Below, piece after piece: positions 35,572-50,500 of a stretch of 64,000 nucleotides of DNA. The position numbers and the translations under genes were made by a program. The number at the start of each line of letters is the position of its first letter. Position 1 is the first letter of the stretch. This DNA is from Delphinus delphis (lineage: Eukaryota; Chordata; Mammalia; Artiodactyla; Delphinidae): the NCBI RefSeq assembly GCF_949987515.2, contig NC_082696.1, forward strand, positions 59,776,447-59,840,446, written 5' to 3'. Under the pieces are notes generated by a model, which did no database searches, was not told the DNA's origin, and worked only from the letters and a program-made list of their open reading frames with translations.

Positions 35572-38500
35572 GTAGGTAAAAAGTCGGAAACGTTGTTTTT
35601 CCCTATTCAGATTTTTTATCAGTCTGTTTAGGAATGTTATTTAATTATGAGTTAAGTCCATTAAACTTTAATGTTCATCAGGCAATGTTCTTGTAAATCG
35701 GCTTAGTATATCACACAGATGCAAGCTATTAGCTCTGTTGGGTTCCTGGTTAGAGCACACCTGAAAGATATTTGCAAGGAGGACTTTCTTGTTACCTGAT
35801 GTTCTCTGACCTCACTGCTGCCTCAGCTTTGGAGTAAGGAGCTGGGCACTAATTTACTTGAAGTGAATTCTGAACTACCTGGGCTTTTTGAAGTCCCATT
35901 TCCTTCTAAAACATGAGATAATATTCTGAAGCATCTCAATAATTAAGACATGCACATTTTTTGTTGCCCCAGTGTCTTCTCACTCTGTATATTTAAACAT
36001 ATAGAAATCTTATAGACTTATTTTTTTTAAACTTTCTAATAAATGCGCCAGATTGTGTAAGTTCACAGGAATGTTATCTTCAAAGCTCTTGTCTTGGACA
36101 TGTGTATACACATATTGCAGTAAAACTGCTGTTGCTGAAATATTTTGGAAATACCTGCTGAGGCAATTTCAGTGGGAAAGGAAACCATTTTTGTTGATTA
36201 TTACAGTTGTACCTTCTTTGAGACCTTAAACGATATTACTCAACTTGATTATGCCCTTCTTTAGACATGGCTCAGAATACCTTTTAACTGTCTTAAAAAT
36301 TAAATGTCCCCTCAAAGGGTGAAATTCTACAACTGAAGACCACAGTTGAAGACAGGTGAAAGTATGTTCCCTAGACCCCTTTCCACATTTTTCCCTCAAA
36401 TTATATTGCTCTTTAAACTTTTTTTTTATCACAGTATAGGGTTGAATTCTTAATACAGTCCAGTTGTACTGTTACTGAGATATAAGGTACCAAGGCACTT
36501 CCTTACTTTATAACATCATTGTTGACATGTCATGTGTAACATGGATTCATATAATGTCAAAAAAAAACCTCATGCTATAGTATGGGATATAGCATACTTT
36601 TTATGAGATTAAATCAGAGTTTCATTTCAGACTGATTTTGAATCTTGATCCTTTACCAACTAATTTTGAAGAGGATACAGTGGAAATATTTGGCATTCAA
36701 TGGGTTACTGAAACAGCATTAGTGAATTCATCTAGAGTTCTCTTTCATCTCTTGAGGTATGTTTTGTCTTTTATTTTAAAACTGCCATTGAGTGTAGATG
36801 CTTTTCAGATTTAAGTTACATTGCTGGGTGGTTTCTAATACTGATATTACAAAAGCACCTGTAGAATTGTGATTGCTGCTTACTTGATTATCTTATCAGT
36901 AACAACAATTAAGCAATAATGTTTGATGGAGTAATGGTTTTAATGAGTTCTTTTTTTAGTGATTTTCAGAATTTTTATTCTTCTATATTTGACATCATAT
37001 ATTGAAGACAAATATTTTAGGCTTTGAACTATTCCATAATTTTGGAAGAAAAATAAAATCTTTTGTTGCTTAATAGTCATAATTTTTCAGTAATCTTTAG
37101 AGAATGAACTCAGACTTCCAAATATATTTTTCAGACTATAATAGAATATGTAATAGAAATATGATTAACCTGGACATTAAAAATATTTTTAATAAAAATT
37201 TTCAAACATACACAGATGTAGAGAGAATAGTATAACGAACCTCCATATACCCTCCCTCAGTTACGATAAATATCAAGGGTTTATCACATTTCCTTCATCT
37301 GTCCTTATCCCTCTACTCTTGGCTTAAGTATTTCTTAAGCAAATTCCAGGCATCATGTCATCTCACCCTTAATTACGTCAGTATGTATCTCTTAAAAATA
37401 TGAACTTATTTTTTAAACATAAACATTACCTCATAATCACAATTAACGAAATTGAAATAATTCTTCATTATTATTTAAAACCCAGTCCATAATTCAGATT
37501 TTAGATTTGGAATCACTTATTAAAGGCAAATTATTAGCCCAAAATACATTAAGAATGTATACATGGGGGCTTCCCTGGTGGCTTAGTGGTTGAGAGTCCA
37601 CCTGCCAATGCAGGAGACACGGGTTCATGCCCCGGTCTGGGAAGATCCCACATGCCGCGGAGCAGCTGGGCCCGTGAGCCATGGCCGCTGAGCCTGCGTG
37701 TCTGGAGCCTATGCTCCGCAACGGGAGAGGCCACAGCAGGGAGAGGCCTGCGTACCACAAAAAAAAAATAAAAAAGAATGTATACATGGTAATTCTAAAA
37801 TTTATATGGAACCACAAAAGATCCCAAATTGCCAAAACAATCCTGAGAAAGAAGAGCAAAGCTAGAGACATCACACTTTCTGATTTCAAACTGTATTAGA
37901 ATGGTATAGTAAACAAACAGTATGTTATTGGCATAAAAACAGACACATAGGTGAATGGAACAGAATTGAGGGCCCAGAAAACCCCACACATATAGGGACA
38001 ATTAATTTATGGAAAAAGAGCAAAGAACATAACATTAAAGGGCAGTCTTCAATAAATGGTGTTGGGAAAATTGGACAGCCATAGGCAAAAGAATGAAACT
38101 AGACCACTGTCTTACATCATACACAAAAATTAACTCAAGATGCATTAAAAGCTTGAATATAAGACCTGAAACCATAAAATGTATAGAAGAAAATATAGGC
38201 AGTAACCTCATTGACATCAGTCTTAGCAATATTTTTGTGGCTCTAAGTCCAAAAGCAAGGGAAACAAGCAAAGATAAACAAATGTGACTACATCGAACTA
38301 AAAAAGTACTCACAGCAGAGGAAACCATCGTCAAAGTGAAAAGGCAACCTACTGAATGAGAGAAAATAATTTGCAAATCATATATTTGGTTAATATGAGG
38401 GGTTAATATCCAAAATATATAAAGAATTCATATAGCTCAACAGCAACAACAATAACAACAAATCTGATTAAAAAATGGGCAGAGGGGCTTCCCTGGTGGT

Positions 38501-41500
38501 GCAGTGGTTGAGAGTCCGCCTGCCGATGCAGGGGACGCGGGTTCGTGCCCCGGTCCGGGAAGATCCCACATGTCGCGGAGCTGCTGGGCCCGTGAGCCAT
38601 GGCCGCTGAGCCTGCGCGTCCGGAGCCTGTGCTCCGCAACGGGAGAGGCCACAACAGTGAGAGGCCCGCGTACCGCCAAAAAAAAAAAAAAAAAAAAAAA
38701 TGGGCAGAGGATCTGAACATATATTTTTCCAAAGAATACTTGCAGATTACCAACAGGCATATATGAGAAGATGTTCAACATGACCATTAAGGGAATGCAA
38801 ATCAAAACCACAGTGAGATGTCACCTCACACCTGTTAGAATGGCTGTTATCAAAAAGACGAGAAATAACAAACGAAGATGTGAAGAAAAGGGAATCCTCA
38901 TGCCCTGTTGGTGGGAGTGTAAATTGGTGCAGTCACTATGGAAAAGTGTGGAGGTTCTTCAAAAAGTTAAGAATAGAGCTACTTATGACCCAGCTATTCC
39001 ACTTCTGGGTATTTATCTGAAGGGCATAGAAACACTAATTTGAAAAGATATATTCACCCCCTGTGTTCATTGCAGCATTATTTTTAACAGTCAAGATATG
39101 AAGATATGGAAACAACCTAAGTGTCCTTCAATGGATGAATGGATGAAGGAATTTAAAATATTTATATACACACATATACACACACACAATGGAATACCAT
39201 TCAGACTTAAAAATGAGTGAAATCATGCCATTTGCAGTAACATGGATGGACCTTGAGGGTATTATATTTAGTGAAATAAGTCAGACAGAGAAAGACAAAT
39301 ACTATATGATTTCACTAATATATGGAATCTAAATAAAGTAAATGAACAAACAAAATAAAACAAAAACAAACTCTTAGTTACAGAGAACAGATCAGTGGTT
39401 ACCAGAGGGGAAGGGGTTTAGTAGGTAGGTGAAAATGGTGAAGGGAGTCAACTGTATGGTGATGGATAGTAATTAGGCTTGTGGTGGTGATCATGTTGTA
39501 GTGTACACAGATGTGGAATTATAGTGCTGTATACTTGAAACTTATATAATTAAAAGAAGAATGTATACATGGTACATTTAAATGAAAATGGAAAGTTGGA
39601 GGGATTTCCCCTCTCACCCTCATCCCATGGAACCTGTGCCATATTATGTGTTTTATTGGGAAAATAGGCTGTGTGAGTGATTCTGTATAATCCTAAACAT
39701 TATAGAATGAGTTGAGTCTTACCCAGGACGTAGGTTATGAATGTGGCTCAATCTTTAAGGAGCTGAAAGGCAACTAGGAAGAATGGCAAGAGAAGATTAT
39801 TCTCAGAAATTAAGGTGGAACATCGTAAGTTAAAACTTCCCCTGATTAGTCTACATTACATATTCTATTCCTCTTCAGAACTCCTATTGTGTAACTACAT
39901 GATACAATTTAACATTTCATTATATAACTGTTAACCTAGGATGTTTTATATAACCATCTTAAACTTCTTAAAGATATAAACAGTATCTTCCTGATGGGGA
40001 AATCTATGATATTTTATATAATTTTTGAGATAAATGTAGCTGTTAGTAGATCTTTTTGGGAGGTCAAAGACATGTTTTATTTTCTCTCAGAGTCTTTATT
40101 ACCGAAGCTGACAGTAATAAACATTCATGAAGTGTTAAACATTATTCACGAATGAGCGGCATTAAAGCTGTGTAAAAGATTTGGAAATACTGTGTAATTG
40201 TTGCATGCTTTAAACTACTCTAAAACTAATTCTCACCTTACATTTTTTAAATTAGGCAACAGCTCTACAACTTGGAAACCTTATTACAGGCCAACTGTGA
40301 TTTTGGTAAGTTTTAAGTATGTTTAATGGCAAAAAGAAATGGTGCTCCCTTACAGTGAATTGTACATGGATCTATGATGTGTCATTGGGCTATCATAATA
40401 ACATGAAGGAAGTGATAGTTCAGAAGTTCAGGATACAGTTATATTTAGTGTTCAGAAAAAGTATGACACTTAAATTTTGTTTGCAGATGAAATTTATAGT
40501 ATTTTTCCAAATCTGCAAGTAAAATTAAGGCTAAACATCTTTGAAGTGAATTAGTAACTTGCTTTGGGGGTGGGGAGTGGGCTGGAGAACGTAGAGAAAT
40601 AGAAAGTGCTGGACCTCATGCTGTCTTTCTTGTTTTTCTTTTCTGCTTTCTCTTTTCGTTTTTTTTTTAATTTTATTTATTTATTCTTATTTTTGGCTGC
40701 ATTTGGTCTTTGTAGCTGCGTGCGGGCTTTCTCTAGTTGCAGTGAGCGGGAGCTACTCTTTGTTGCAATGTGCGGGCTTCTCATTGCAGAGGCTTCTCTT
40801 TGTTGTGGAGCATGGGCTCTAGGTGTACGGGCTTCAGTACTTGTGGCACTTGGACTCCGTAGTTGTGGCTTGTGGACTCTAGAGCACAGGCTCAGTAGTT
40901 GTGGCACACGGCCCTAGTTGCTCCACGGCATGTATGATCCTCCCGGACCAGGGCTTGAACCTGTGTCCCCTGCATTGGCAGGCGGATTCTTAACCACTGT
41001 GCCACCAGGGAAGTCCCTGTTTGTTTTTAACATTTAATGGATTACTGATTTGTGGGGGAATTGGTATAGTTAAGGTAGTGAAGGGAATTGAAGGGCAGTA
41101 TGTTTTAGTTCAGGCTAGCTGCTTCTCGTTTCTAACAATTCTGGTACAGTGTAGTATTTAGAATCATGACTCTGTGGTCAGCCTGGGTTCTAACCCTAGC
41201 TAATTGTGGGCCTCACACTAGGTAATAGTTCCCACCATTGAGTTCTTGTGAGGACTAAATGACATAATGTGTGTTAGGTGCTTAGCCTAGTATCTGTTAT
41301 TAGTGATGCCCAGCAAGCAAAGATCACTTGGAACCCACCTTTGAAGGGTTTATTAGCTTAGGAAGCAAGGGGGAGATATACATCATGAGGAACAGTTGGG
41401 GCTTCTCAGTAAGAGGAAGTAGGGAGGGGCTTTTGACAGGGTATGCACTTGTGCTGGCTGATTTGGGGTAGAGTTTAAGGGGGCTGTGGCTTTATTCTGG

Positions 41501-44500
41501 ATTTGATGCTGTTAAGAAGCAGGAGCAATTTGATGACTAAGTTAATTTTTATTTTTCTCCAGAAGGTGGGACACGCAGCAGGAGGCAAGGGAAGATTCTA
41601 ATTTGTAATGAAGCAATAGTCATTTTAGCTGGAAGAGGAGGGTAGTCTGTTTCTGTATTTTGTTTGTTTTTGTGTGGTTGTATAGTGCCTTGTTTCTGTG
41701 TCAGACATGATTACAGAGAGGTTTTGTGTTTTTCTTGTTTCACCATAATCATGGAGTGATCTTGTATGATTATTTTTGATATTGTATGACAACTGTTTAA
41801 TTTCAGTAGGGAGTGTCATGGCCTAATTGTTAGTTATCAGCTGTCAGGGCTGTTTTATTTGTTTTGTTCGTTTGTCCTCAGTAAATGTTGGATATTACTG
41901 TTTCATTATCACCTGGGTCCCTGCTTCATGCCAGGTACTGTGCAAGGTGCTGATGAATCAAAGAGGAAAATTATGCTGCTGAAGAGTTTGCAGTTGAGTA
42001 AGACAGATAAACAAGCATAGTCAGCATGGTAGATGGAAGAGTGTAGTAACAGAGGCATGCAAAAGCTGCTACAGGAGCCAAGGGCTTTATCCGTTTATGT
42101 GCCCATCACTGAGTGATGGCAGATCTGGGTCTTCAAGGATGAGGAGGAATTAGCCAGGCAAAAGATTTTGGAGAAGTTTTGGGGATAGGATGAGTTCCAG
42201 GTACAAACAACTGTATAGACAAAGACATTGAGGTATATAAAAACATAAAAGTTCAGGGAGCAGGGAGTAAGTAATAATTACGTATGGTTGGACTCAAGTG
42301 TGTGTGAGTGGTTAATTTTTGGAAGGGATGCAATCATAGGTGTCTTCGTAAGCAATGCCAAAGACCCAGAATTTTATTTTGAAACTCCTGGAGAGTGTCT
42401 ATAAGATTGTAGTGGAAACAGCAAAAATACCTTTACTATATAGAGTGACTTAATTAAATTGGGTTTGTGGAAGGCATTTATTGAGCAAGATTATTCTTTG
42501 AAAAGCACTTACTGACCTAAAATTACTACAATGGACTATTTTTTGAAATGGTTACTTGTTACACTGACATTTTGGCTGGTATTATTACTTAAAAAACTTA
42601 CTGACAGATTTGTTGGGCAGGTTAGCAGTATTAAAGACTATCCCTACATAAGCTTACTCCTGCCATGCAGCTGTGTCAGGGCTTTGTTAATAAACTCATG
42701 TAAACCCTTGGCCCTCAACCCTCCCCAGAAATCCCTTATTTAGGGTCACTTACTGAAGTGCATATGGTTCTTATTCTGTTGATTTTACTCCCTTGATTGC
42801 TTTCCTGTTGAGGCAGAATAGCATACACAATATGTTATTTTTTACTGATACCTGTTATTAAATATAGCTTTTGATGTTACCCCTTTTTCAGATATTGTAT
42901 TTTTTTTGTCCCTAGGCATTTCATTTGGATTTTTTTTTATGCCTTCCACTGTTTTTAGCTTCATTGACTGCAGATTCTTTCATCATTGCCATTTCTGGGT
43001 CTGTTTGTATTGGTTGATTTTTCTTCTAGTTTTATGATACATTTTTCTGCTCTTTTGAACATCTAGTAATTTTTTATTGTGTGATGGACATTATAGATTT
43101 TACGTTGCTGCTTTCTGAATTTTCTTGTATTCCTAAAACTAGTGTTGAATTTTGTTCTGGCTTACTGTTGAGTACTTGTAATTCATGGGATCTTTTTGAG
43201 GCTTGTTGTATATTTTGTTAGGACTTTTAAAAAGTAACCTTTAGTCTAATGTTAATTTAGCTCTAGTAAGGCTTCTGAGGATTCTTTGTGGTGTATTTTT
43301 TTTTTTTCATTCTTGCTGGTGGGAACTTGAATTGTTCCCTGGTTTGAGTAAGCTTTGTTGGGAATTGTTTTCTGATATTTTTCTCTGGCCTACAGATCAG
43401 TACTTAGTCAAAGACTCAAAGGGGACCCTCTGTACATTTCTAGGGCTCCTTTTTTTTTTTTTTTTTTTGCGGTATGCGGGCCTCTCACTGTTGTGGCCTC
43501 TCCCGTTGCGGAGCACAGGCTCCAGACGCGCAGACTCAGCGGCCATGGCTCACGGGCCTAGCCGCTTCGCGGCACGTGGGATCTTCCCAGACCGGGGCAC
43601 GAACCCGTGTCCCCTGCATCGGCAGGCAGAGTCTCAACCACTGCGCCACCAGGGAAGCCCTAAGGCTCTTTTTTTGTGTAGCTTTCTTTCTTCTTTGGTA
43701 CTTTTACCCTGCACATTTAGACTACCCTAAACTCAGATCTCATGTCTCTTTGACTCAGTGATTTGGACTCTGAATTCTCTCTCCCTGTGCTGCAGCCTAT
43801 AAACTGTCTCTAGGTGGGAAGCTGGTGCAATCTTACGACTTCTCTCTGGGATAGCAGTCTTGTGTTGCCTTTGTCCAATGCCTGAAAATTATTGTTTTAC
43901 TTTTTTTGGTTTTCTAGTTTAAGGTGGGAGCTGGGTAATTCTGATTCCTTTTATTCCATTGTGGCTGGATGCAGCAGTTCACGGCAGTTTTTTTTTTTAA
44001 TTAATTTATTTATTTTTGGCTGCATTGGGTCTTTGTGGGCTGCACGTGGGCTTTCTTTAGTTGTGGTGAGGAGGGTCTACTCTTCATTGTGGTGCGTGGG
44101 CTTCTCATTGTGGTGGCTTCTCTTGTGGCGGAGCATGGGCTCTAGGTGCTCGGGCTTCAGTAGTTGTGGCCTGTGGGCGCAGGCTCAGTAGTTGTGGTGC
44201 ATGGGCCTAGTTACTCCACGGCATGTGGGATCTTCCCAGACCAGGACTTGAATCCGTGTCCCCTGCATTGGCAGGCAGATTTTTAAGCACTGCGCCAAAC
44301 CACTGCACCACCAGGGAATCCCACAGTGGTTGTTTTTACGAGAGTACCTCATTTACGGGCTGAGAATTGTGACACTGGGGGATCATATGACTTTTGTAAG
44401 CGAAGTATAATTAAGCTATAAAAGTGCACTGCACTGTTTGGTATGTAGATATATGGACATCATCTTTATGCTTATGCTCCTGTTTTGCCAAAATAGTATC

Positions 44501-47500
44501 CACATTTGCTCATTTGAATACAAATTTAAAAATAAATTTTGCCTTATGTTTAATATGGGTGATAATTTGTTGCCTATAGTAAGTTTTTTCCCCCCTTCTC
44601 CTGCCTCTCCTTTACCAGCTCCTCCTCCCTCAGGTTTACTACAAATAATCAGTCTCCTCAGGTCTCAGTTTGAGTCTCTTCTCTGTACATCTTTTCCTAC
44701 ATGTACGATCTCATCAGTTCCTTTATTTCTAAATGATAACAACTCCAAAAGGTTTACCTACATTGCAGACCTCTCCTTTGCACTGCAGGCCTTGCATGTC
44801 AAACTGCCTGACATCTGTCCTTGGATTGCTTAGATAGTGCAAAGAGTACATCTGTGATGTCTTCCAAAACCAGTTGACACTGCCCATGTTTTCTCCACTC
44901 ATTACATGGTGCTAACAGTTGCCTATATGTCATTCTTCATTCTTTAATTTCCTTTAAACTCATATCATCCATCGGATTCCCAGTAGGTTTATGACCAAAA
45001 TATACCTTCAGCCTATCCATTTTCCTATGATCTCTTGAATTACTGCTATAGGGCTCTTAACACATCCTCCTTTGCCCCTCTATCATCTGTGTACAAAATC
45101 TGCTTTAAATGTATATCAGTTTCTGTTCCTCCTCGATCAAAACCCAATGAAAGGCCATCTACTGTATTTCAATGAAATCAAAACTCCTTATTATGACTTG
45201 TAAGGCCCCAAATGACTTATTCCTATGTCTCTCAACCCATGCCGTCTTTCCCTCACTTCAACATTTACATCAGCAAAAATTAGCAAAAATTATCTGGTGG
45301 TTGCTATGTGCAAAACACTCATAACCACTCTAGGGCAAATGAGTAAAACAGAAAACAAAAGCAGAGAAAACATGATGAGAATTATAGGTAAGTGAGAAAG
45401 AAAGAAGACTGGCAGCATGTGACATCAGTGAAGCCAGGTGTAGTGAATGCTCCTATAAGGGCAAGTTAATTGAGCACAAGTGGTGCCGTTAGATTGGACA
45501 ACATGATTTCACTGGTGACCTTACTAAGAGCAGTATGGGGGGTGGGGGATGGTAAGCACCATATAGGAGTCAGTTGAAAAAATGAAAAGCTAGAGAATTG
45601 CTACTTATATGGCTCACAATTTTTTTGTCGCTGCCCACTGTTTATTTAAACAATGATTAACATTATCTATTTTGGTTTCAGGGAAGATATCAACCCTACA
45701 TTGCAAAGCAGCCAATATTAGGCAGCAGTGCATAACATTTCTTCATTATGTTAAAGTCTTCATTTTCAGGTAGGCTGTCAGATGAGTAATATGAATAATG
45801 CATGAATTTCTGAGTGCAAATTTATCCAGACTCTAATTGCTTATTGTATCTCATCGTGTTTTAGGTCCCTGCAAGTACAAAATGCTGAAAGTCATGTTCC
45901 TGTCCATCCCTACCAGACTTTGGAGGCACAGCTTCCCTCAGTGTTGATTGATGAGCTTCATGGATTACTCTTGTATATAGGACACCTATCAGAACTTCCC
46001 ATTATTAATACAGGAGCATTTGTAAATCAAAACCAGACTAAGGTTTGCTTTGTTTCATTTAATGTTTAAAGTATCAGGTATTTTTTCCTCCCCACATGGA
46101 CTATTCATTCAAGAATGAGGGAAATTAGTCAAGAGTGTAGTTCTTGGACCACACTGCCTGAGTTGAAATACTGGCTCCTCCTTTTGTTAATTATGTGCCA
46201 TCAGGCAAATAACACCTCTTGCTTCAGTCTTTCCATCTGTGTAATTGGTTTAGCTTCCTAGAGTTATTGGGAGAATTGAATAATTAAAATGCATAAAGTG
46301 CTTAGATGTAGTTTACGTTGAATCAGTGATAACTATTCTTCCAGTTGTAACAATGCAAATGTTTAAAAGTTTCAAAGTAAATCAAATAACCTTTGTTTTC
46401 TAAAGTTTGTATACTCTTTGCCACTGATAAAAGTTTGGGCAAACACTATTTTATATTATAGTAAGATTCAAGAAGATCATCTTTAAAAAGCTATGCTTTC
46501 AGAACCACATCATTATGTCTGTTCTGGCTTTTGAGATATTTTCAGAATATGATTAAGATTGTTTTAACTGTGCCCCCCTTTTTTTTCCTACCTGTGATGA
46601 TCAGTCTCTCTGGTTTGGTTTATAAAAATGTGTTAGCATGATCCAACCTGTGGATGTAATTAACAAATTCTTCATAGGAAAATGTGAGCTGCTGTGAGTG
46701 ACAAATTATAATTTCCCGTGGCATTCCCTGAATTCTCAATCTCCTCTCTTTGACTTCACCAATTTTAATAACATTCAGTTTTTAGGAACGAGTCTTTGCC
46801 AAAATATAAGATACAATTAAATGTTTCTATTTCTGTGAAATTTAACAATAATAAAAAATTGACTCTTCTTATCAGGGATCAATATATGTAATAATAAAAG
46901 TAAATAGAATTCCAACTGAATTCACAGGTGAATATATCTAATCCATAGAAACCAAATAGGTAATTGTTTTTAATCATGTCAGTTAATAAAGATTCGTGGG
47001 TGGATTGTGCTGGGAGGGATATTTTTCTTTCTTTTTAGTCTCTGTAAATTGGACTGATTTTTATTTTCTGAATATCCATCAAATGCTTAAGAAAATTAAA
47101 ATTAATAATTTATCTAGCAGCAGAAATAAAGAAATGTGTGCAAGTGTCCTCAAACTAGGTTTTGCCTTTCATAGGCTTTTAATTAGACAGACTTGAAAGT
47201 ATAGGTTATTTGAAGATCAGAAGACTGAATTTTTAAAGCAGGGGAATGGAGTCTTTAACACATAAACAAAAAAATCATATGCTGAAATACTGTTCTCTTC
47301 TGAAATATCAGCAAAACGAAAAAATCATAAAATAAAAAGCATCTTTCAAGACTCTATATATTTCTTATATTTTGCCATTCTCATATATGAAGGCTAATGC
47401 TTTAATTGGTATTTACAGTTGAGCATCTGTCTTTTATACTTTTTTAGGGACTTTTTAAAATTAGAGATACTATTGGTATGCTGTATTACGAATATTTTCA

Positions 47501-50500
47501 TTTATCTTTTTTTTCAGCAGTTAAGCTGACTTGCTAGGTAGATAGATGATTTAAGTTTTTTTATATAGTTATATTTATCAGTTTTTTTCTTTGGTATCAT
47601 TCCTATGTTATTGTAAAAAACATACTTTTTTTTTTTACATTTATCTCTTTAATTCATCTCTTTTTAAAAAATGTACTGTGAGGTAGGAAATCTAGTTTCT
47701 TACAGATGAATAAGTTAATAATCCTGTCTCTTATTGAATGACCTATGCTTTCCCCACTGATTTGACATATCATGTGTATCCATTTCTCTCTTCCCTATTT
47801 TTGCTATTTACTATCTATTCCTGAGCCAGCACTGTTTTATTAGTGTTGTGTTTTATTTTGTTTGCATGTTTGATAAGGCAAGACCCCTCTCCATCATTCA
47901 TCATAGTTGTTTTAATAAAAAGTATGTATCATTGTATTATTTTAGTGATTCGAAATGTTGACTGGAGAAAGTTTATTGATAATCTGCTAGCACAGTAAAG
48001 AGCACTGGCTTTTGAATCAGGTAGAATTAGGTTTGAATCCTAAAGCATTAATTGAGGGGTAAATTTCTTCACCACTTTTAACTTTAGTTTCTTTATGGGC
48101 ATGACAGTAGTGTCTAAATGATAATCCAGAAGTTCTTGTTAAAATATCTTATGGAAGTTCCTGGGTATTCATTACATTTAAAAACATATTTCCTAGCTAA
48201 AGTCTAAATCAAAATCATGAAAATAAGTGTTTAAAGAAATTCATTTACTGCCTTGCAGCTGTAGTAGAATCTCAGTTGGTTGGTAGGGGCCTTTACTATA
48301 CAAGTCTGTTCAGCAGCCCCAAGGTGGGTCTGTCTTAAACAACATCAGTTAAGGGTATATCTTGCTTTTAAAGATCTCCAGTGAAAAAATCCTCTAATGA
48401 ACAAGACAGAGGTTTCTCTTGAGCTTTTAAATAGTGTTAGGTTAACTTGTGCATTATGGAGGAGTGTTGTGACATGCTATGAAATACCTAATAAAGTGTT
48501 ATGAATTTTCAGTCACAGTTTTTAATGTCATTCACAGCTTTTCCCACCATCATGGCATTTGTTACATCTCCACTTAGATATCCATTGGCTAGTGCTGGAA
48601 ATTCTTCACATGCTTGGTGAAAAATTGAGTAAGTTTATGGATTTCTGATTTATGTCCTTTTTTAATGTAAATGTTTTTTAATCTAAATTGTTTTTTAAAA
48701 TTATACAATAAGTGCTTTCTGATTATTATTATTTTTTTAATCAAACAGTAACCAAACTAAAAAGTGAAGGTCTTACTTCTTTTTTCTAGAGATAACTACT
48801 GGCAACGGCTTGGTCCATTTATCCATCCATCCATACTTACTATCTATTAGTATACATATATGGAAACTCATAGGTAGGGTTTTTGTTTTTCTTTCTAACC
48901 ACAAATGGTATCATCATATTGTCCTATGTAGGGTTTCATTTAACAGTTTTTTAGAGATCTGTTCATGTTAGTTCATACAGTTTTATGGACCTATCATAAT
49001 TTATTTAGCCAAGTCTATTTTTTGATATTTCAGTTAATTCTGTTTATTTTGGTATTACAAATAATATTTCATTGAACATCCTTATGTAGATATAAGATAT
49101 ACATCTTTCAATACTTGTACAAGTTATTTAATAGATTAGGTTTTTGGAATTGATGTGGCACATTGCACTTTTAGTATTTTATATGCTTCTCTGGTGTTGT
49201 ATATTAAGTTTCCACAATTTATGTACACTAACTGTGAACATGCCTTTGCCTCATACTCTTGCCAGTAGTGGATATTATTAATCGTATTTTTTGCCAACTA
49301 ATGCGTGAAAAATGATACTGAGTCTCTGTTTTTGCAATTTCCCGATTACCAGTGAAGTGGAGCATCTTTAATTTTATTGTCTTTTTATATTTGCTTTATT
49401 AATTACCTGTTCGTTATATTTTGCAAAGTACTTGTTTTATCTCTTGTTTCATTCTTTCCCGCCTTTCTTTAATTAATTAGTAGAGGTTTGTATATATTAT
49501 GGATGGTAATCTTATTTCACATGTTGCCTATTTATTTCTTGGTCTTGCTCTTTGACACCTTTAGTTTCCGTTATCAAATTGGCAATTTTCTATAAATATT
49601 ATATAGTTGTAAATTATTATTTTTTTAAGCACTTGAGCATTTTTAATGTTCAGAACAGTCTTTGTGATTAACACAATGATGTGTACATTATAACGTAACA
49701 CTTACTGTCTTAAAGTGTCAGGACTAACTACAGAGAGGCTTACTACTTGACTTCGTTACAAATTAAAAGGATTTCTTTTTTTTTTTTAACATGTTTATTG
49801 GAGTATAATTGCTTTACAGTGGTGTGTTAGTTTCTGCTTTATAACAAACTGAATCAGCTATACATATACATATATCCCCATATCTCCTCCCTCTTGGGTC
49901 TCCCTCCCATCCTCCCTATCCCACCCCTCTAGGTGGTCACAAAGCACAGAGCTGATCTCCCTGTGCTGTGCGGCTGCTTCCCACTAGCTATCTATTTTAT
50001 ATTTGGTAGTGTATATATGTCCATGCCACTCTCTCATTTCGTCCCAGCTTACCCTTCCCCCTCCCCACGTCCTCAAGTCTGTTCTCTACGTATGCGTCTT
50101 TATTCCTGTCCTGCCTCTAGGTTCTTCAGAACCTTTTTTTTTCTTTTTTAGATAACATATATGTGTTAACATACGGTATTTGTTTTTCTCTTTCTTACTT
50201 CACTCTGTATCCATTCACCTTTCTACAAATAACTCAGTTTCCTTTCTTTTTATGGCTGAGTAATACTCCACTGTATATAAGTGCCACATCTTCTTTATCC
50301 TTTCATCTGTCGATGGACACTTAGGTGGCTTCCATGTCCTGGCTATTGTAAATAGTCCTGCAATGAACACTGTAGTACATGACTCGTTTTGAATTATGGT
50401 TTTCTCAGGGTATATGCCCAGTAGTGGGATGGCTGGGTCGTACGGTAGTTCTATTTTTAGTTTTTTAAGGAACCTCCATACTGTTCTCCATAGTGGCTGT

